Shown: in pieces, positions 18,115 through 26,669 of the stretch | Layout: each line of letters begins with the position of its first letter | Numbering within the stretch: the first letter of the stretch is position 1 | Assembly (NCBI GenBank): GCA_019359155.1 | Contig: JAHHHV010000082.1 | Coordinates: forward strand, 1-64,000 | Source of the DNA: Pegethrix bostrychoides GSE-TBD4-15B | Lineage (GTDB): Bacteria > Cyanobacteriota > Cyanobacteriia > Elainellales > Elainellaceae | Length of the DNA stretch: 64,000 bases | Direction: 5' to 3' | Notes under the pieces: model-generated | Database searches by the model: none | Seen by the model: only the letters and a program-made list of their open reading frames with translations | Told to the model about the DNA's origin: nothing | Program-made: the position numbers and the translations under genes

Positions 18115-18951
18115 TTACGCTGAGCGCGGAGCTGGAAAGGGCTGGCGTGTTTGAATATTGAACCGACAGCCTTCAGAGAGCACATGCAGCCTCACCCCAA
18201 ACATCGACATCGCCTCATCCCGCCAAACCGAGTCGAGATTGTTGTAGCTAATCTCCGACTCATCTACGACCGTGACTGCCCCCTCGCCCAGCACCTCAAA
18301 CTCATCGCCCTGGACAATCAGCGCCGTGTTCTCATCCACGCCAACCCCGATGGTATCTGGCTTGAGCAAGAGCGCGGTCAGCAGTCGCCCTAGCCGTCCT
18401 CGCTGAGCAAAATGCTGATCAACTAAAATCCCAGAGACAAAGCCCAGTCCAACTCCCAGCGTCACGCCATCGCCGCGCGGGCTGGTTTCTGAGTCACCCC
18501 GTAAAATCATCACCTCTGGCATAATTGCCGCTCCAGCGCTCGTGCCTGCAACCACTGCTCCGCCGGCGTGTCGCATCTGAATCGCGTCCTCCAAGAGCGT
18601 GCCGCGAATCCGCTCCACAATCCGAGACTGATCGCCGCCCGTAAAGAAAATCCCTGTCGCCTGATTCAGTGCACGTACCGCATTCACATGGTTCGCGTCG
18701 TTGGGGCTGCGCGTATCGACCGCCACCACCGACGCAGCTCCCAATCGGCCAAACAGGTCAATATAGGTTTCGCCCGCCTCTTGAGGTTCGCTGGTAGCGG
18801 CGGTCAAAATCACGATCTGGGCAGCTCTGCCGCCTGCGAGTCGCCAAAAAGCGCGCAAGATTTTGCAGTCACCCGATCGATCTTCTGCACCGCCAATAAT
18901 CACCAGCGCCCCCTGTGCTGCGGCAGAGCCAAAATTTGCCAGTTCTGTCAT
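18115..18951 (-). CDS. cphB: cyanophycinase
   Basis: The 278-aa serine hydrolase of peptidase family S51 cleaves the storage polymer cyanophycin to beta-Asp-Arg dipeptides. The nucleophile motif GTSAGA (S138) is intact, as are the N-terminal ALVIIGGAEDR, FFTGGDQSRI and the VDQHFAQRGRLGRL segment. The length matches the family. No cyanophycin synthetase (cphA) gene is adjacent, although the two are often neighbours. There is no signal peptide, so it acts in the cytoplasm. Confidence 0.95.
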   Translation of the reverse strand: MTELANFGSAAAQGALVIIGGAEDRSGDCKILRAFWRLAGGRAAQIVILTAATSEPQEAGETYIDLFGRLGAASVVAVDTRSPNDANHVNAVRALNQATGIFFTGGDQSRIVERIRGTLLEDAIQMRHAGGAVVAGTSAGAAIMPEVMILRGDSETSPRGDGVTLGVGLGFVSGILVDQHFAQRGRLGRLLTALLLKPDTIGVGVDENTALIVQGDEFEVLGEGAVTVVDESEISYNNLDSVWRDEAMSMFGVRLHVLSEGCRFNIQTRQPFPAPRSA

Positions 18952-19059
18952 GCGTTTTTCAGATCATGCCCCATCTTGCGGTTAGCCTGCTTTGAATTCT
19001 AGAGCACATCTGATTGCCAAAAGGTTTACTGAGTCATGGGCTAAGTGATTTAGGTCAAA

Positions 19060-19860
19060 TCAGGTCAGATCTCGAATCGCCTGCCGCAGATCATCTGGTG
19101 TACCGACATCTCGGAAGCTGCCTGTGGCAAATGGCTCGGCCTCCACGCGCAGCCCCGCCGCAATCGCCGCCTGGATCACATCTCCAATGGGCAGTTCAGT
19201 CCCGGCCAGGTGACGGCTGACGTAATCGTTCAGAAACTGCGTGAAGCTAGGTCTCCAGACGGCAATCGCCCACATATAAGTCAACTCGCTCTGCTGTGGC
19301 TTTTCAATAATCTGCATCACCTGCCCCGCTGCGTCAAACTCCACCATTCCAGCTTTCTGGGGCTGCTGCGTCGGAAACAGACCTAGCACAACGTCAGCTT
19401 TGCCTCGGCGCAACCGCGCCAAAATCTGGCTGTAGGCATCTTCTGGCTGAAACAAAATATCTGGAAAGCCCAACGCCACAATCGCAGTCTGCACAAACGG
19501 AAAAGCTTGATTCAGCGTATAGGGCACGCCATGCGCCACATGCACGGTCAGGTAGGCCAGCCGCATCTCCAGCCTTGCCCCATCGCCAAAGTAAGCCGGG
19601 ATGTCCCATTTGCCGGGACGCAAAATCCAGAATGCTTTCGTGATTCCGGCTAGCCGCATTCTTTCAAGCAGATATTGCCCCACGACTTTCGGTTTGACTT
19701 GACCCGCTGCGTCACTGGCAAAGCCGATCGGAAACAGCTCTTTGCTCAAGGGCAATGGCGCGAGTCGGGTGGCTTGCCCGCCAGCAGGCAGGAGTCCAAT
19801 TACCTCAAGGTCTGGCTGTGAAGGCTGTGAAGGTTGTGAAGGCTGTGAAAGTTGATTCAT
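19060..19860 (-). CDS. sugar-1-phosphate nucleotidyltransferase
   Basis: The 266-aa protein is an NTP_transferase-type enzyme that makes NDP-sugars from a nucleoside triphosphate and a sugar phosphate. The signature LLPAGGQATRLAPLPLSKE at residues 23-41 is an RmlA/GlgC-like variant of GGxGxRLxPLTxxxPK. The later GFPDILFQPEDAY and GSFRDVGTPDDL segments are typical. An SQP repeat extension, encoded by 9-bp repeats, precedes the catalytic core. It is divergent from the hps-like polysaccharide cluster and may supply activated sugar to it; substrate and link are inference. Confidence 0.82.
   Translation of the reverse strand: MNQLSQPSQPSQPSQPDLEVIGLLPAGGQATRLAPLPLSKELFPIGFASDAAGQVKPKVVGQYLLERMRLAGITKAFWILRPGKWDIPAYFGDGARLEMRLAYLTVHVAHGVPYTLNQAFPFVQTAIVALGFPDILFQPEDAYSQILARLRRGKADVVLGLFPTQQPQKAGMVEFDAAGQVMQIIEKPQQSELTYMWAIAVWRPSFTQFLNDYVSRHLAGTELPIGDVIQAAIAAGLRVEAEPFATGSFRDVGTPDDLRQAIRDLT
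19814..19849. repeat. 9-bp tandem repeat, four units, inside a coding region
   Basis: ggctgtgaa repeated four times (one unit with a single change) encodes the SQP repeats at the N-terminus of the nucleotidyltransferase. Confidence 0.85.
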
Positions 19861-20019
19861 GGTCTGGTTTTACTGTCTGCTGCAATCGGTGAACCTCTAG
19901 CTCGCTCTTAAAATTACGTTATGCCGCTCTGCCAGCCGGGAATAACTAGGAAAAATTGCCCTGCAAATCTGCTGCAAATCTGCAATTTTTCTTTTAGGCC
20001 ACCCCGCTCAGGTATTACC

Positions 20020-21750
20020 GTGCTCGTCAGCCGCCCCACCGCCCCGCAGTCTAGTCTGCAGTCTAGCCCGCAGTCTAGCAGCTGCCCAGCATCCGGTCAT
20101 TCCACATCCGAGTCAGCATCAGCTTCTGGCGAGCCAACGCTGAAAGAAAAGCTGGCGCAAAAGCGCAAGGCGGCTCGACTTCGCAAAGAGATTGTCAACT
20201 TTGTCGTCTTTTCGCTGTTTTTTGCGGTGCTGGTTGGTTCGCCGCTGGCGCTGCTGGGTGGCCCTAAGCTGGCAGCGGGTGCCGTCATCGCAATTCTGGG
20301 GCTGTCTTTTGCCTTCAAATATCCGCGCCAGGCACTCTGGCTGTTTCTGATCTACCTGCCGTTTGGCGGCACAATTACCTACACGGTTGGCAACAGCCCG
20401 CTGCTGCAACTTGCTAAAGACGGGCTGTATTTGCCTGCGCTGTTTGGCATTTTTCAATATTGCCAGCGCCAGAAACTGCCCTTTTTTGTTCCCAAGCAGC
20501 TCATTCCGACGCTCAGCATTCTGCTAGGGTTCTGTGCGTTGACGCTGCTGTTTGTGAATGGCTACCAGCAGTTTCTAGGCAAACCGGGCGAGAAGCCGCT
20601 GGCGATGGGAATCCTGGGAATCAAGGTGCTGCTGGGCTACCTGCCGCTGATCTCTTGCGCTTACTATTTAGTTGCTAAGAAAAAGCATCTGCTGTTCTTG
20701 ATGCGCCTCACCCTGATCTTGGCCTTGATCTGCGCTGCGTTGGGGTTTATGCAATATTTATTTCTGCTCACCGGGCGCTGCCAGGGCACAACGCTTGAAG
20801 AGGGATCAGATCTGTTTAAGGCGACTCTGGAGGCGCGCTGTTTAGTGGGCGGTGCATTGCTCTACAGCCCCGATCAAGGCGTGATTCGGCTGCCCGGAAC
20901 CTTTGTTGCCCCCTGGCAGTGGGGCTGGTTTCTGATCGCCAGCAGCTTCCTAGTGTTTCCTTCGGCCTTCAACGATCCTAAACCGATCTGGCGGCTGATT
21001 GGCTTAATTGGGCTGGGCAGCGTCTTTGTGATGGCGGTCATTTCAGGGCAGCGGATTGCGCTGGGACTTGTGCCAGTCTTTATTGGCATTCTGCTGATCT
21101 TTACAGGTCAAGTCACGAACCTGACTCGGTTTATTCCAGTTGGGGCAGGGCTGGCGGCTTTGCTGGGAGTGGCGGCAGTGCAAAACCCGGCCACGGTACA
21201 GGAGCGAATCGATAGCTTTGTGTCACGTTGGAACGCCTCCCCTCCCTATGCCTTTATTGCCGATCAGTTTGGTTGGGCCATGCAAGATAACGCAATCTTG
21301 GGGCATGGATTGGGTCGCGCTACGAATGCAGCCCGCGCCTTGGGGAACACTGAGCTAGTTGAGACCTACTATCCCAAGCTGATTTACGAAATTGGCCTGC
21401 CGGGAACGCTGGCATTTTTGGCTCTAGTGACCACGCTCACCTATCTCTGCTTCAAAGCCTATCGCTCGGTGCGGGATCGCAACCTGCGGGCTTACGGCGC
21501 GGCGCTCTGGCTGTTTATTTTGTTCATCAGCTACAACACCTACTACTATCCACTCGATGTCGATCCGGTCTCGGTCTACTACTGGTTTTTTGCAGGCGTG
21601 CTGCTGCGGTTGCCAGAGATTGAGCGGCTGGATCGTCTAGAAGCGGATGACGGAACGCCAGTGTCCAAAGCAGGAAAAGGCTCACCGAAAAAATCTCGAA
21701 AATCCCATAAATCTCGAAAATCCCATAAATCTCGAAAATCTCGTAGATAG
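20020..21750 (+). CDS. hpsL: HpsL-like polysaccharide polymerase/ligase membrane protein
   Basis: The protein has about eleven membrane segments and an O-antigen-ligase-like region. Its segments PRQALWLFLIYLPFGGTITYTVG, LPGTFVAPWQWGWFLIA and FISYNTYYYPLDVDPVSVYYWFFAGVLL match what I know of HpsL from the hormogonium polysaccharide cluster. It probably polymerises or ligates an exported polysaccharide used in gliding or biofilm formation. The start is uncertain: GTG at 20020 gives 576 aa, close to the family length, while ATG at 19921 adds 33 unsupported residues. The N-terminal Ser-rich part and the basic KSRKSHKSRK tail are both built from short tandem repeats. Confidence 0.85.
   Translation: MLVSRPTAPQSSLQSSPQSSSCPASGHSTSESASASGEPTLKEKLAQKRKAARLRKEIVNFVVFSLFFAVLVGSPLALLGGPKLAAGAVIAILGLSFAFKYPRQALWLFLIYLPFGGTITYTVGNSPLLQLAKDGLYLPALFGIFQYCQRQKLPFFVPKQLIPTLSILLGFCALTLLFVNGYQQFLGKPGEKPLAMGILGIKVLLGYLPLISCAYYLVAKKKHLLFLMRLTLILALICAALGFMQYLFLLTGRCQGTTLEEGSDLFKATLEARCLVGGALLYSPDQGVIRLPGTFVAPWQWGWFLIASSFLVFPSAFNDPKPIWRLIGLIGLGSVFVMAVISGQRIALGLVPVFIGILLIFTGQVTNLTRFIPVGAGLAALLGVAAVQNPATVQERIDSFVSRWNASPPYAFIADQFGWAMQDNAILGHGLGRATNAARALGNTELVETYYPKLIYEIGLPGTLAFLALVTTLTYLCFKAYRSVRDRNLRAYGAALWLFILFISYNTYYYPLDVDPVSVYYWFFAGVLLRLPEIERLDRLEADDGTPVSKAGKGSPKKSRKSHKSRKSHKSRKSRR
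20046..20081. repeat. 12-bp tandem repeat, three units, inside hpsL
   Basis: gcagtctagnnn occurs at 20046, 20058 and 20070 and encodes the QSSLQSSPQSS stretch near the N-terminus. Confidence 0.8.
21691..21744. repeat. 18-bp tandem repeat at the 3' end of hpsL
   Basis: Two exact 18-bp units (21691-21708, 21709-21726) and a third, altered copy encode the basic KSRKSH tail. The tail ends six bases before the next gene's ribosome binding region. Confidence 0.9.
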
Positions 21751-21763
21751 GAGCAGCCCCGTC

Positions 21764-22786
21764 ATGTCTAGCTCACCCAACCCACAAATCTCTCGCCCAC
21801 CTCGCCCATTATCGGCTTTGCCGCTCCGGATTTCGGTGATTATTCCTACCTATGAGCGAGAAGAAATTCTCTGCCAGACGCTGGCGAGCCTGCTGCAACA
21901 AGACTACCCCAGCTATGAAGTGCTGGTGGTTGACCAAACAGTTCAGCACCAGCCCGACACAGAAGCTTATCTTGACAAGCTGGCTACTGAGCAAAAGATC
22001 AGGCTGTTTCAGGTAGATTGGGCGAGCTTACCCAGAGCCCGCAACTATGCTGTATGGCGCGCTACGGGTGACGTGGTGCTGTTTTTGGACGACGACGTAG
22101 AGCTGCCGTCTGGGTTCTTAGCGGCTCATGCTCGCAACTATCAGCATGCTGAGATTGGGGCGGTCGCTGGGCGAGTCTATGACCGGATGAAGCTCGCTGA
22201 CGCTGACCCCAATCTCAGCATTGACTACCTGCCGCCAGAAGCGATGGATCCCGGCATTGCCTGGTATCACATTGATTTAGTGCATACTCAAAAACCGCAG
22301 CAGGTCATCACCGCTCGCGGCTGCAATATGTCATTTCGGCGCGAGCTGTTTACGCAGCATGGCCTATGGTTTGACGAGCGGTTTCGAGGCAGCGCGGTTC
22401 GCGAGGAGTCTGACTTTTGCCTGAGAATCCGGCGTACGGGCTTACAGATTTGGTATGACCCGGAGGCGCATCTGGTGCATTTGGGTGAGGAGACAGGCGG
22501 CTGTCACGATATCAGCACGCGCTCATTCCAATATCAGATCACGTTTTATCACAATCATTTTCTGATGGGGCTGAAGAATCTGACTCCCTATCAATCACTC
22601 CGACTGTTTTCCAAGCTGTTTGACTGCCATGTGCTGGGGCATCCCCCCTGCTATAAAAGCAAATCGCCGCTCAAAATTCTCAGCCGAGGCGTTTTTTACT
22701 GCGTAGGGTTTGTCTCAGCCCTGAAAACTCTGGCGCAGTCGCGCTGGCAGAACCAGTCAGTCAGCGCCGAGATTCATCCAGCATAG
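21764..22786 (+). CDS. hpsN: family 2 glycosyltransferase, HpsN-like
   Basis: The 340-aa enzyme is a GT-A inverting glycosyltransferase. ISVIIPTYERE opens the nucleotide-sugar fold, VLFLDDDVELPSGF carries the metal-binding DDD, and ARGCNMSFRRELF with RGSAVREESDFCLRIRRTG forms the acceptor side and ED-like motif. The ATG at 21764 has AGGAG 11 bases upstream; an in-frame ATG at 21647 lies inside hpsL and would add a repeat-derived extension. It follows hpsL by 13 bases, so co-transcription is likely. The gene name rests on similarity and gene order. Confidence 0.83.
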   Translation: MSSSPNPQISRPPRPLSALPLRISVIIPTYEREEILCQTLASLLQQDYPSYEVLVVDQTVQHQPDTEAYLDKLATEQKIRLFQVDWASLPRARNYAVWRATGDVVLFLDDDVELPSGFLAAHARNYQHAEIGAVAGRVYDRMKLADADPNLSIDYLPPEAMDPGIAWYHIDLVHTQKPQQVITARGCNMSFRRELFTQHGLWFDERFRGSAVREESDFCLRIRRTGLQIWYDPEAHLVHLGEETGGCHDISTRSFQYQITFYHNHFLMGLKNLTPYQSLRLFSKLFDCHVLGHPPCYKSKSPLKILSRGVFYCVGFVSALKTLAQSRWQNQSVSAEIHPA

Positions 22787-22809
22787 TTCTTTTATCTAGC
22801 TTCTAAGCC

Positions 22810-24027
22810 ATGAAAATCCTGGTTGTCAGCCATAGCTACATTGTCGATCTCAACTGCGAAAAGCTAAAGGCTTTAGCTGAGCTAGAGTCCGATATTGAAG
22901 TCACCGTTGCTGTCCCCAAGCGCTGGCGACCGGGCGGCGTACAAAGCCAAACGACGATCAGTTCGGCGCGTCAGTTTGGGCGATTTCGGATTGTGCCGCT
23001 CTCCAACTTCAGCCAGAATAATCAGGGCTTGCTCTGTTTTGGCCTAGATTTAATTCAGCTGCTGCGCGAATTTCGCCCTGATATCATTCAGGTAGAGCAG
23101 GGTGCGAAATCATTGGGATATGCTCAGATGATTGCTTTGAATTCGTTGCTCAACCTGAACGCTAAGCTGCTATTTTTTACTTGGTGGAATTTGCCCTACA
23201 GTCCCAAATTCCCAATTTCGCTGCTTGAAGCCTACAACCTACGCCACAGCGATGGAGTGATTGTCGGCAACCAAGATGGCGCGGAAATTTTACGCCAGCA
23301 TGGTTACTCGGGTTCAATTCAGGTGATACCGCAGCTAGGAGTTGATGAGCTGCTGTTTCAGCCCCAGCCCCAGCCTGAACTGGCAGCTCAACTGGGCATC
23401 CAGCCTGATGAATTTGTCGTAGGATTTGCAGGTCGGTTTGTACCCGAAAAAGGGCTATATACGCTCTGCCAAGCGCTGCTAGAGATTGGCCAGTCGCACA
23501 AGTGGAAATGGCTGCTGTTAGGACGTGGAGCGCTTAAGCAGCAGCTGAGCGAGCAGGCTACCGCCGCAGGATTTTCAGATCGCTTGATTTGGGTAGAGAG
23601 CGTGCCGCATGTAGAAGTTGCTCGGTATATCAATTTAATGGATACGCTAGTGTTGCCTTCTGAAACAACCCAGAAGTTCTCGACGCTAACGGCGACTGGT
23701 TGGAAGGAGCAGTTTGGTCACGTTTTGATTGAAGCGATGGCTGCTGGAGTGCCAGTCATTGGCTCCGACTCTGGCGAGATCCCGCATGTGATTGGCAATG
23801 CTGGCTTAGTCTTTCCAGAAGCCAATATTCCAGCACTCAAAAGCTGCTTGCAGAAGCTGATAACAGAGCCTGATCTGTGCAAAAACTTGGGCAAGCAGGG
23901 ACGAAATCGAGCGCTTGCCCATTACACAAACCGAGTTTTGGCACAGCGTCAGCTCAGCTTTTATCGTCAGCTAGTGAACCCAGCTATGCCTGCGTCAATC
24001 CAAAATGCTTCTATCGAATTCAGGTAG
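22810..24027 (+). CDS. hpsO: family 4 glycosyltransferase, HpsO-like
   Basis: The 405-aa GT-B enzyme has an N-terminal acceptor domain (MKILVVSHSYIVDLNCEKLKAL) and a C-terminal donor domain with FAGRFVPEKGLYTL, then FGHVLIEAMAAGVPVIGSDSGEIPHVI, the EX7E region that binds the nucleotide sugar. It lies 23 bases after hpsN in the same direction. Its last 33 bases overlap the convergent PRC-barrel gene. It probably adds a sugar during assembly of the exported polysaccharide. Confidence 0.83.
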   Translation: MKILVVSHSYIVDLNCEKLKALAELESDIEVTVAVPKRWRPGGVQSQTTISSARQFGRFRIVPLSNFSQNNQGLLCFGLDLIQLLREFRPDIIQVEQGAKSLGYAQMIALNSLLNLNAKLLFFTWWNLPYSPKFPISLLEAYNLRHSDGVIVGNQDGAEILRQHGYSGSIQVIPQLGVDELLFQPQPQPELAAQLGIQPDEFVVGFAGRFVPEKGLYTLCQALLEIGQSHKWKWLLLGRGALKQQLSEQATAAGFSDRLIWVESVPHVEVARYINLMDTLVLPSETTQKFSTLTATGWKEQFGHVLIEAMAAGVPVIGSDSGEIPHVIGNAGLVFPEANIPALKSCLQKLITEPDLCKNLGKQGRNRALAHYTNRVLAQRQLSFYRQLVNPAMPASIQNASIEFR

Positions 24028-24345
24028 GGTTTCGGCTTCCGTTTTGCTCATTGCACCCGCATAGACAACCTGCTGCTCGTGGTCAATCCGCGCTCGCTCA
24101 GCTGACAACAAGACTCTACGGCTTGTAGACAGATCGCCCAAGCTCATTACAATATATTCGATTTGACCCGTTGCATTCAGCAGCACATCTGAAACCATGC
24201 CCAGTTTCTCTTCAGTTTTATTGGTTAGCATACCGGCCACCAAATCGGAATGAACTGCAAAACCTTTAATCTGATAGCTAACATCTCCACCAGCAGACTT
24301 TGCAGCAGACTTTACGGTATAGTCATCGATTGTCATGAGAGCCAT
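23995..24345 (-). CDS. PRC-barrel domain protein
   Basis: The 116-aa protein contains one PRC-barrel: IKGFAVHSDLVAGMLTNKTEEKLGMVSDVLLNATGQIEYIVMSLG. PRC-barrels are found in photosynthetic reaction-centre H subunits and in RNA-processing proteins, and bind partner proteins or small ligands. The gene lies on the opposite strand between hpsO and hpsP and overlaps the end of hpsO by 33 bases. A second, two-barrel PRC protein is at 47258-48205. Confidence 0.78.
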   Translation of the reverse strand: MALMTIDDYTVKSAAKSAGGDVSYQIKGFAVHSDLVAGMLTNKTEEKLGMVSDVLLNATGQIEYIVMSLGDLSTSRRVLLSAERARIDHEQQVVYAGAMSKTEAETLPEFDRSILD

Positions 24346-24525
24346 AACCTTACAACCTCAGAATTTAGCTGTTTTTTACAGAGCGATACACTCAACAGTA
24401 ATGACCTATGGTTCAGAAAACATCGCTCTAAAGCCTGAGAGTTACCCTTGCGAATTGATCTGCACTTCCTCCTAAAGACTGACCTGTAGCCATATCGATC
24501 AACTTATCCTGCCAGATAGATTTCT

Positions 24526-25716
24526 ATGCCACCTCTTCGCATTCTCCAAATTATTCCGTCGGTTTCATTAGTGTATGGAGGCCCCAGTCAAATGGTGGCT
24601 GGGCTGTCGAAGAGTCTGGCAGCGCAAGATCTGGAGGTCACGGTACTCACGACCAATTCCAATGGCGATACAGGGCAGATGCCGCTGGATGTACCTTTGA
24701 ATCAGCCAGTCTCACAAGACGGCTATCAGATTCGTTACTTTAACTGTTCGCCCTTTCGCCGCTATAAGTTTTCGATTGATTTACTCAAATGGCTAGCAAA
24801 AAATTCTCAAGACTATGATCTAGCGCATATTCACGCTTTGTTTTCGCCGATTAGCAGCGCGGCTGCGGCTGTTGCTCGTTATCAGCAGCTGCCCTATATT
24901 CTGCGGCCACTCGGAACGCTTGACCCGGCTGATTTGCAAAAGAAAAAACAGCTGAAGCGGCTCTATGCAGCTCTGTTGGAGCGCCCCAATCTGGCTGGGG
25001 CGGCAGCGGTGCATTTTACAAGCGCTCAAGAGGCTAAAATTTCTGAGCGGTTTGGGGCAACTACCTGCGATTTGATCTTGCCGTTGGGAGTAGAGCAACC
25101 CAAGTTGACGCAGCCTGCTAGCCCTGCTGAATTAGGCTTACCCGATGACCGACCGATTCTGCTGTTCATGTCGCGGATTGATCCGAAGAAGGGCTTAGAT
25201 TTGCTGCTGCCTGCGCTAGAGACTCTGCTAGCTGAAGGCTTCTTGTTTCACTTCGTTTTGGCAGGCGCAAATCCGCAAGATCCGCAGTATGAGCGGCAGA
25301 TCCAGCAGCAAATTCAGGCTTCGCCGCTGGCTGCTCAGACGACGCTGGCCGGGTTTGTGACGGGCGACCGGAAAACACAGCTGCTGCAGGCCGCCGATCT
25401 GTTTGTGCTGCCCTCTTACTACGAAAACTTCGGGATTGCGGTGGCTGAAGCAATGCTGGCTGAGCTGCCCGTGCTGATTTCTGATCAGGTGCATATCTGG
25501 CCAGATATTGATCGCGCTCAGGCGGGCTGGATCTGTAACTGCAACCCAGCGAGTCTCACCCAGCAGCTTCGCTTGGCGCTGCAAGATGCAGGCGAACGGC
25601 GCAGACGGGGCGAGAACGCCCGAAATCACGCGCTAGAGCACTATAGCTGGCAGGCTATCGCCCAGCAGATGATCCGAGCCTATCGGGATTTGCTGAAGCC
25701 AGCCGCTGATTGTTGA
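24526..25716 (+). CDS. hpsP: family 4 glycosyltransferase, HpsP-like
   Basis: The 396-aa GT-B glycosyltransferase has an N-terminal glycine-rich loop (YGGPSQMVAGLSKSLA) and a donor-site core LLFMSRIDPKKGLDLLLPAL, then SYYENFGIAVAEAMLAELPVLIS with the EX7E pattern. It resembles HpsP of the hormogonium polysaccharide cluster. It shares the direction of hpsL-N-O but is separated from hpsO by about 500 bases that contain the opposed PRC gene, so it probably has its own promoter. Confidence 0.83.
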   Translation: MPPLRILQIIPSVSLVYGGPSQMVAGLSKSLAAQDLEVTVLTTNSNGDTGQMPLDVPLNQPVSQDGYQIRYFNCSPFRRYKFSIDLLKWLAKNSQDYDLAHIHALFSPISSAAAAVARYQQLPYILRPLGTLDPADLQKKKQLKRLYAALLERPNLAGAAAVHFTSAQEAKISERFGATTCDLILPLGVEQPKLTQPASPAELGLPDDRPILLFMSRIDPKKGLDLLLPALETLLAEGFLFHFVLAGANPQDPQYERQIQQQIQASPLAAQTTLAGFVTGDRKTQLLQAADLFVLPSYYENFGIAVAEAMLAELPVLISDQVHIWPDIDRAQAGWICNCNPASLTQQLRLALQDAGERRRRGENARNHALEHYSWQAIAQQMIRAYRDLLKPAADC

Positions 25717-25722
25717 AGCAGG

Positions 25723-26487
25723 TTAAAGCAGATTAAAGCGCTGGAGTTGAGTTTCCACAGCCTGGGGCAGAACCTTATGCAGGTCAGTTTTGTTGCGAAA
25801 CAGCAGGCGATTTGGGCTGGGCAAGTCAAACGGGAACTGGCCGTTGATGTTGGCGCGATCCATTTGCGTCAGCAGCATTTGCTCTGGGCGCTTACACTGC
25901 AAAGCGTAGCCCACCTCGACGCAGACTTTAGGGCTGGGAATCGGCTGAGGCGGAGTCGCCTCAAACTGCAAAATCGGAGTTGCGTCGGCAATAAAAATCA
26001 GACTTCTGCGGATTTTCTGCATCAGCGTACTGTTGAGGCGGGTCGCGCCTTCGCTGAGGCGATGCGATTCTTCTAGGGTGAGCGGTAGCCTGGAGCGACG
26101 GTTGATCTGCTCCAGCATTGTCGTCAGCTCTTGGCGCAGCAGTTCGCTGGACTCGGCGAATTCAGTTTGGTAGCAGAGAAAAATAGTCGGCTCCAGATGC
26201 GCCATGACCTCTTGCTTCGTGAAGTAGATCTCATGGCTAATCAGGTCAATGTTGGAAATCGCGTAGCCGCCGCTGCCCTCAATGTAAAACTCGACCGCCT
26301 CACCTTCTAGGTAGCTCTGAAACCACGCCGACTGTTTCACGTCCTGGCTGTCCTCTAAAAAGTCGGCGCGCAGCCCTGATTTCAGCAGGCTGTTTTTGCT
26401 CAGACGCAGATCGTGGGGGCGCTTTTCCAATTCGCGAATTGGCTCATATTCCTGAAGATACCAGGCTTTAAGAGCAATAATTGCCAC
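25723..26487 (-). CDS. unknown protein with a possible TIR-like/nucleotide-binding C-terminal domain
   Basis: The 254-aa cytoplasmic protein ends 6 bases from the end of hpsP on the opposite strand. I recognise no firm family. Residues 140-250 show RRSLIFIADATPI, then CVEVGYALQCKRPEQMLLTQM and GQFPFDLPSPNRLLF. This order (strand, E-x-G-Y-A helix, strand, PFDL) is seen in TIR-like predicted nucleotide-binding proteins. The N-terminal half has no recognisable motif. Confidence 0.6.
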   Translation of the reverse strand: MAIIALKAWYLQEYEPIRELEKRPHDLRLSKNSLLKSGLRADFLEDSQDVKQSAWFQSYLEGEAVEFYIEGSGGYAISNIDLISHEIYFTKQEVMAHLEPTIFLCYQTEFAESSELLRQELTTMLEQINRRSRLPLTLEESHRLSEGATRLNSTLMQKIRRSLIFIADATPILQFEATPPQPIPSPKVCVEVGYALQCKRPEQMLLTQMDRANINGQFPFDLPSPNRLLFRNKTDLHKVLPQAVETQLQRFNLL

Positions 26488-26669
26488 GCTACACTCCTTA
26501 TCTGCTGAGCAGTATCGTTTGAGCCTTGAAGCAGCCTAACGCAGACGCTTAGAGTGAAAGTTGAGGCAGATCCCCGATTTTCCTCTCATCGATAATTCTA
26601 TCTAGAATTCGCAAATTCGGCTGGCAGCCCCGGGTAAATCTAGATGCAGATCTGCCTAGAATTTTGGCC

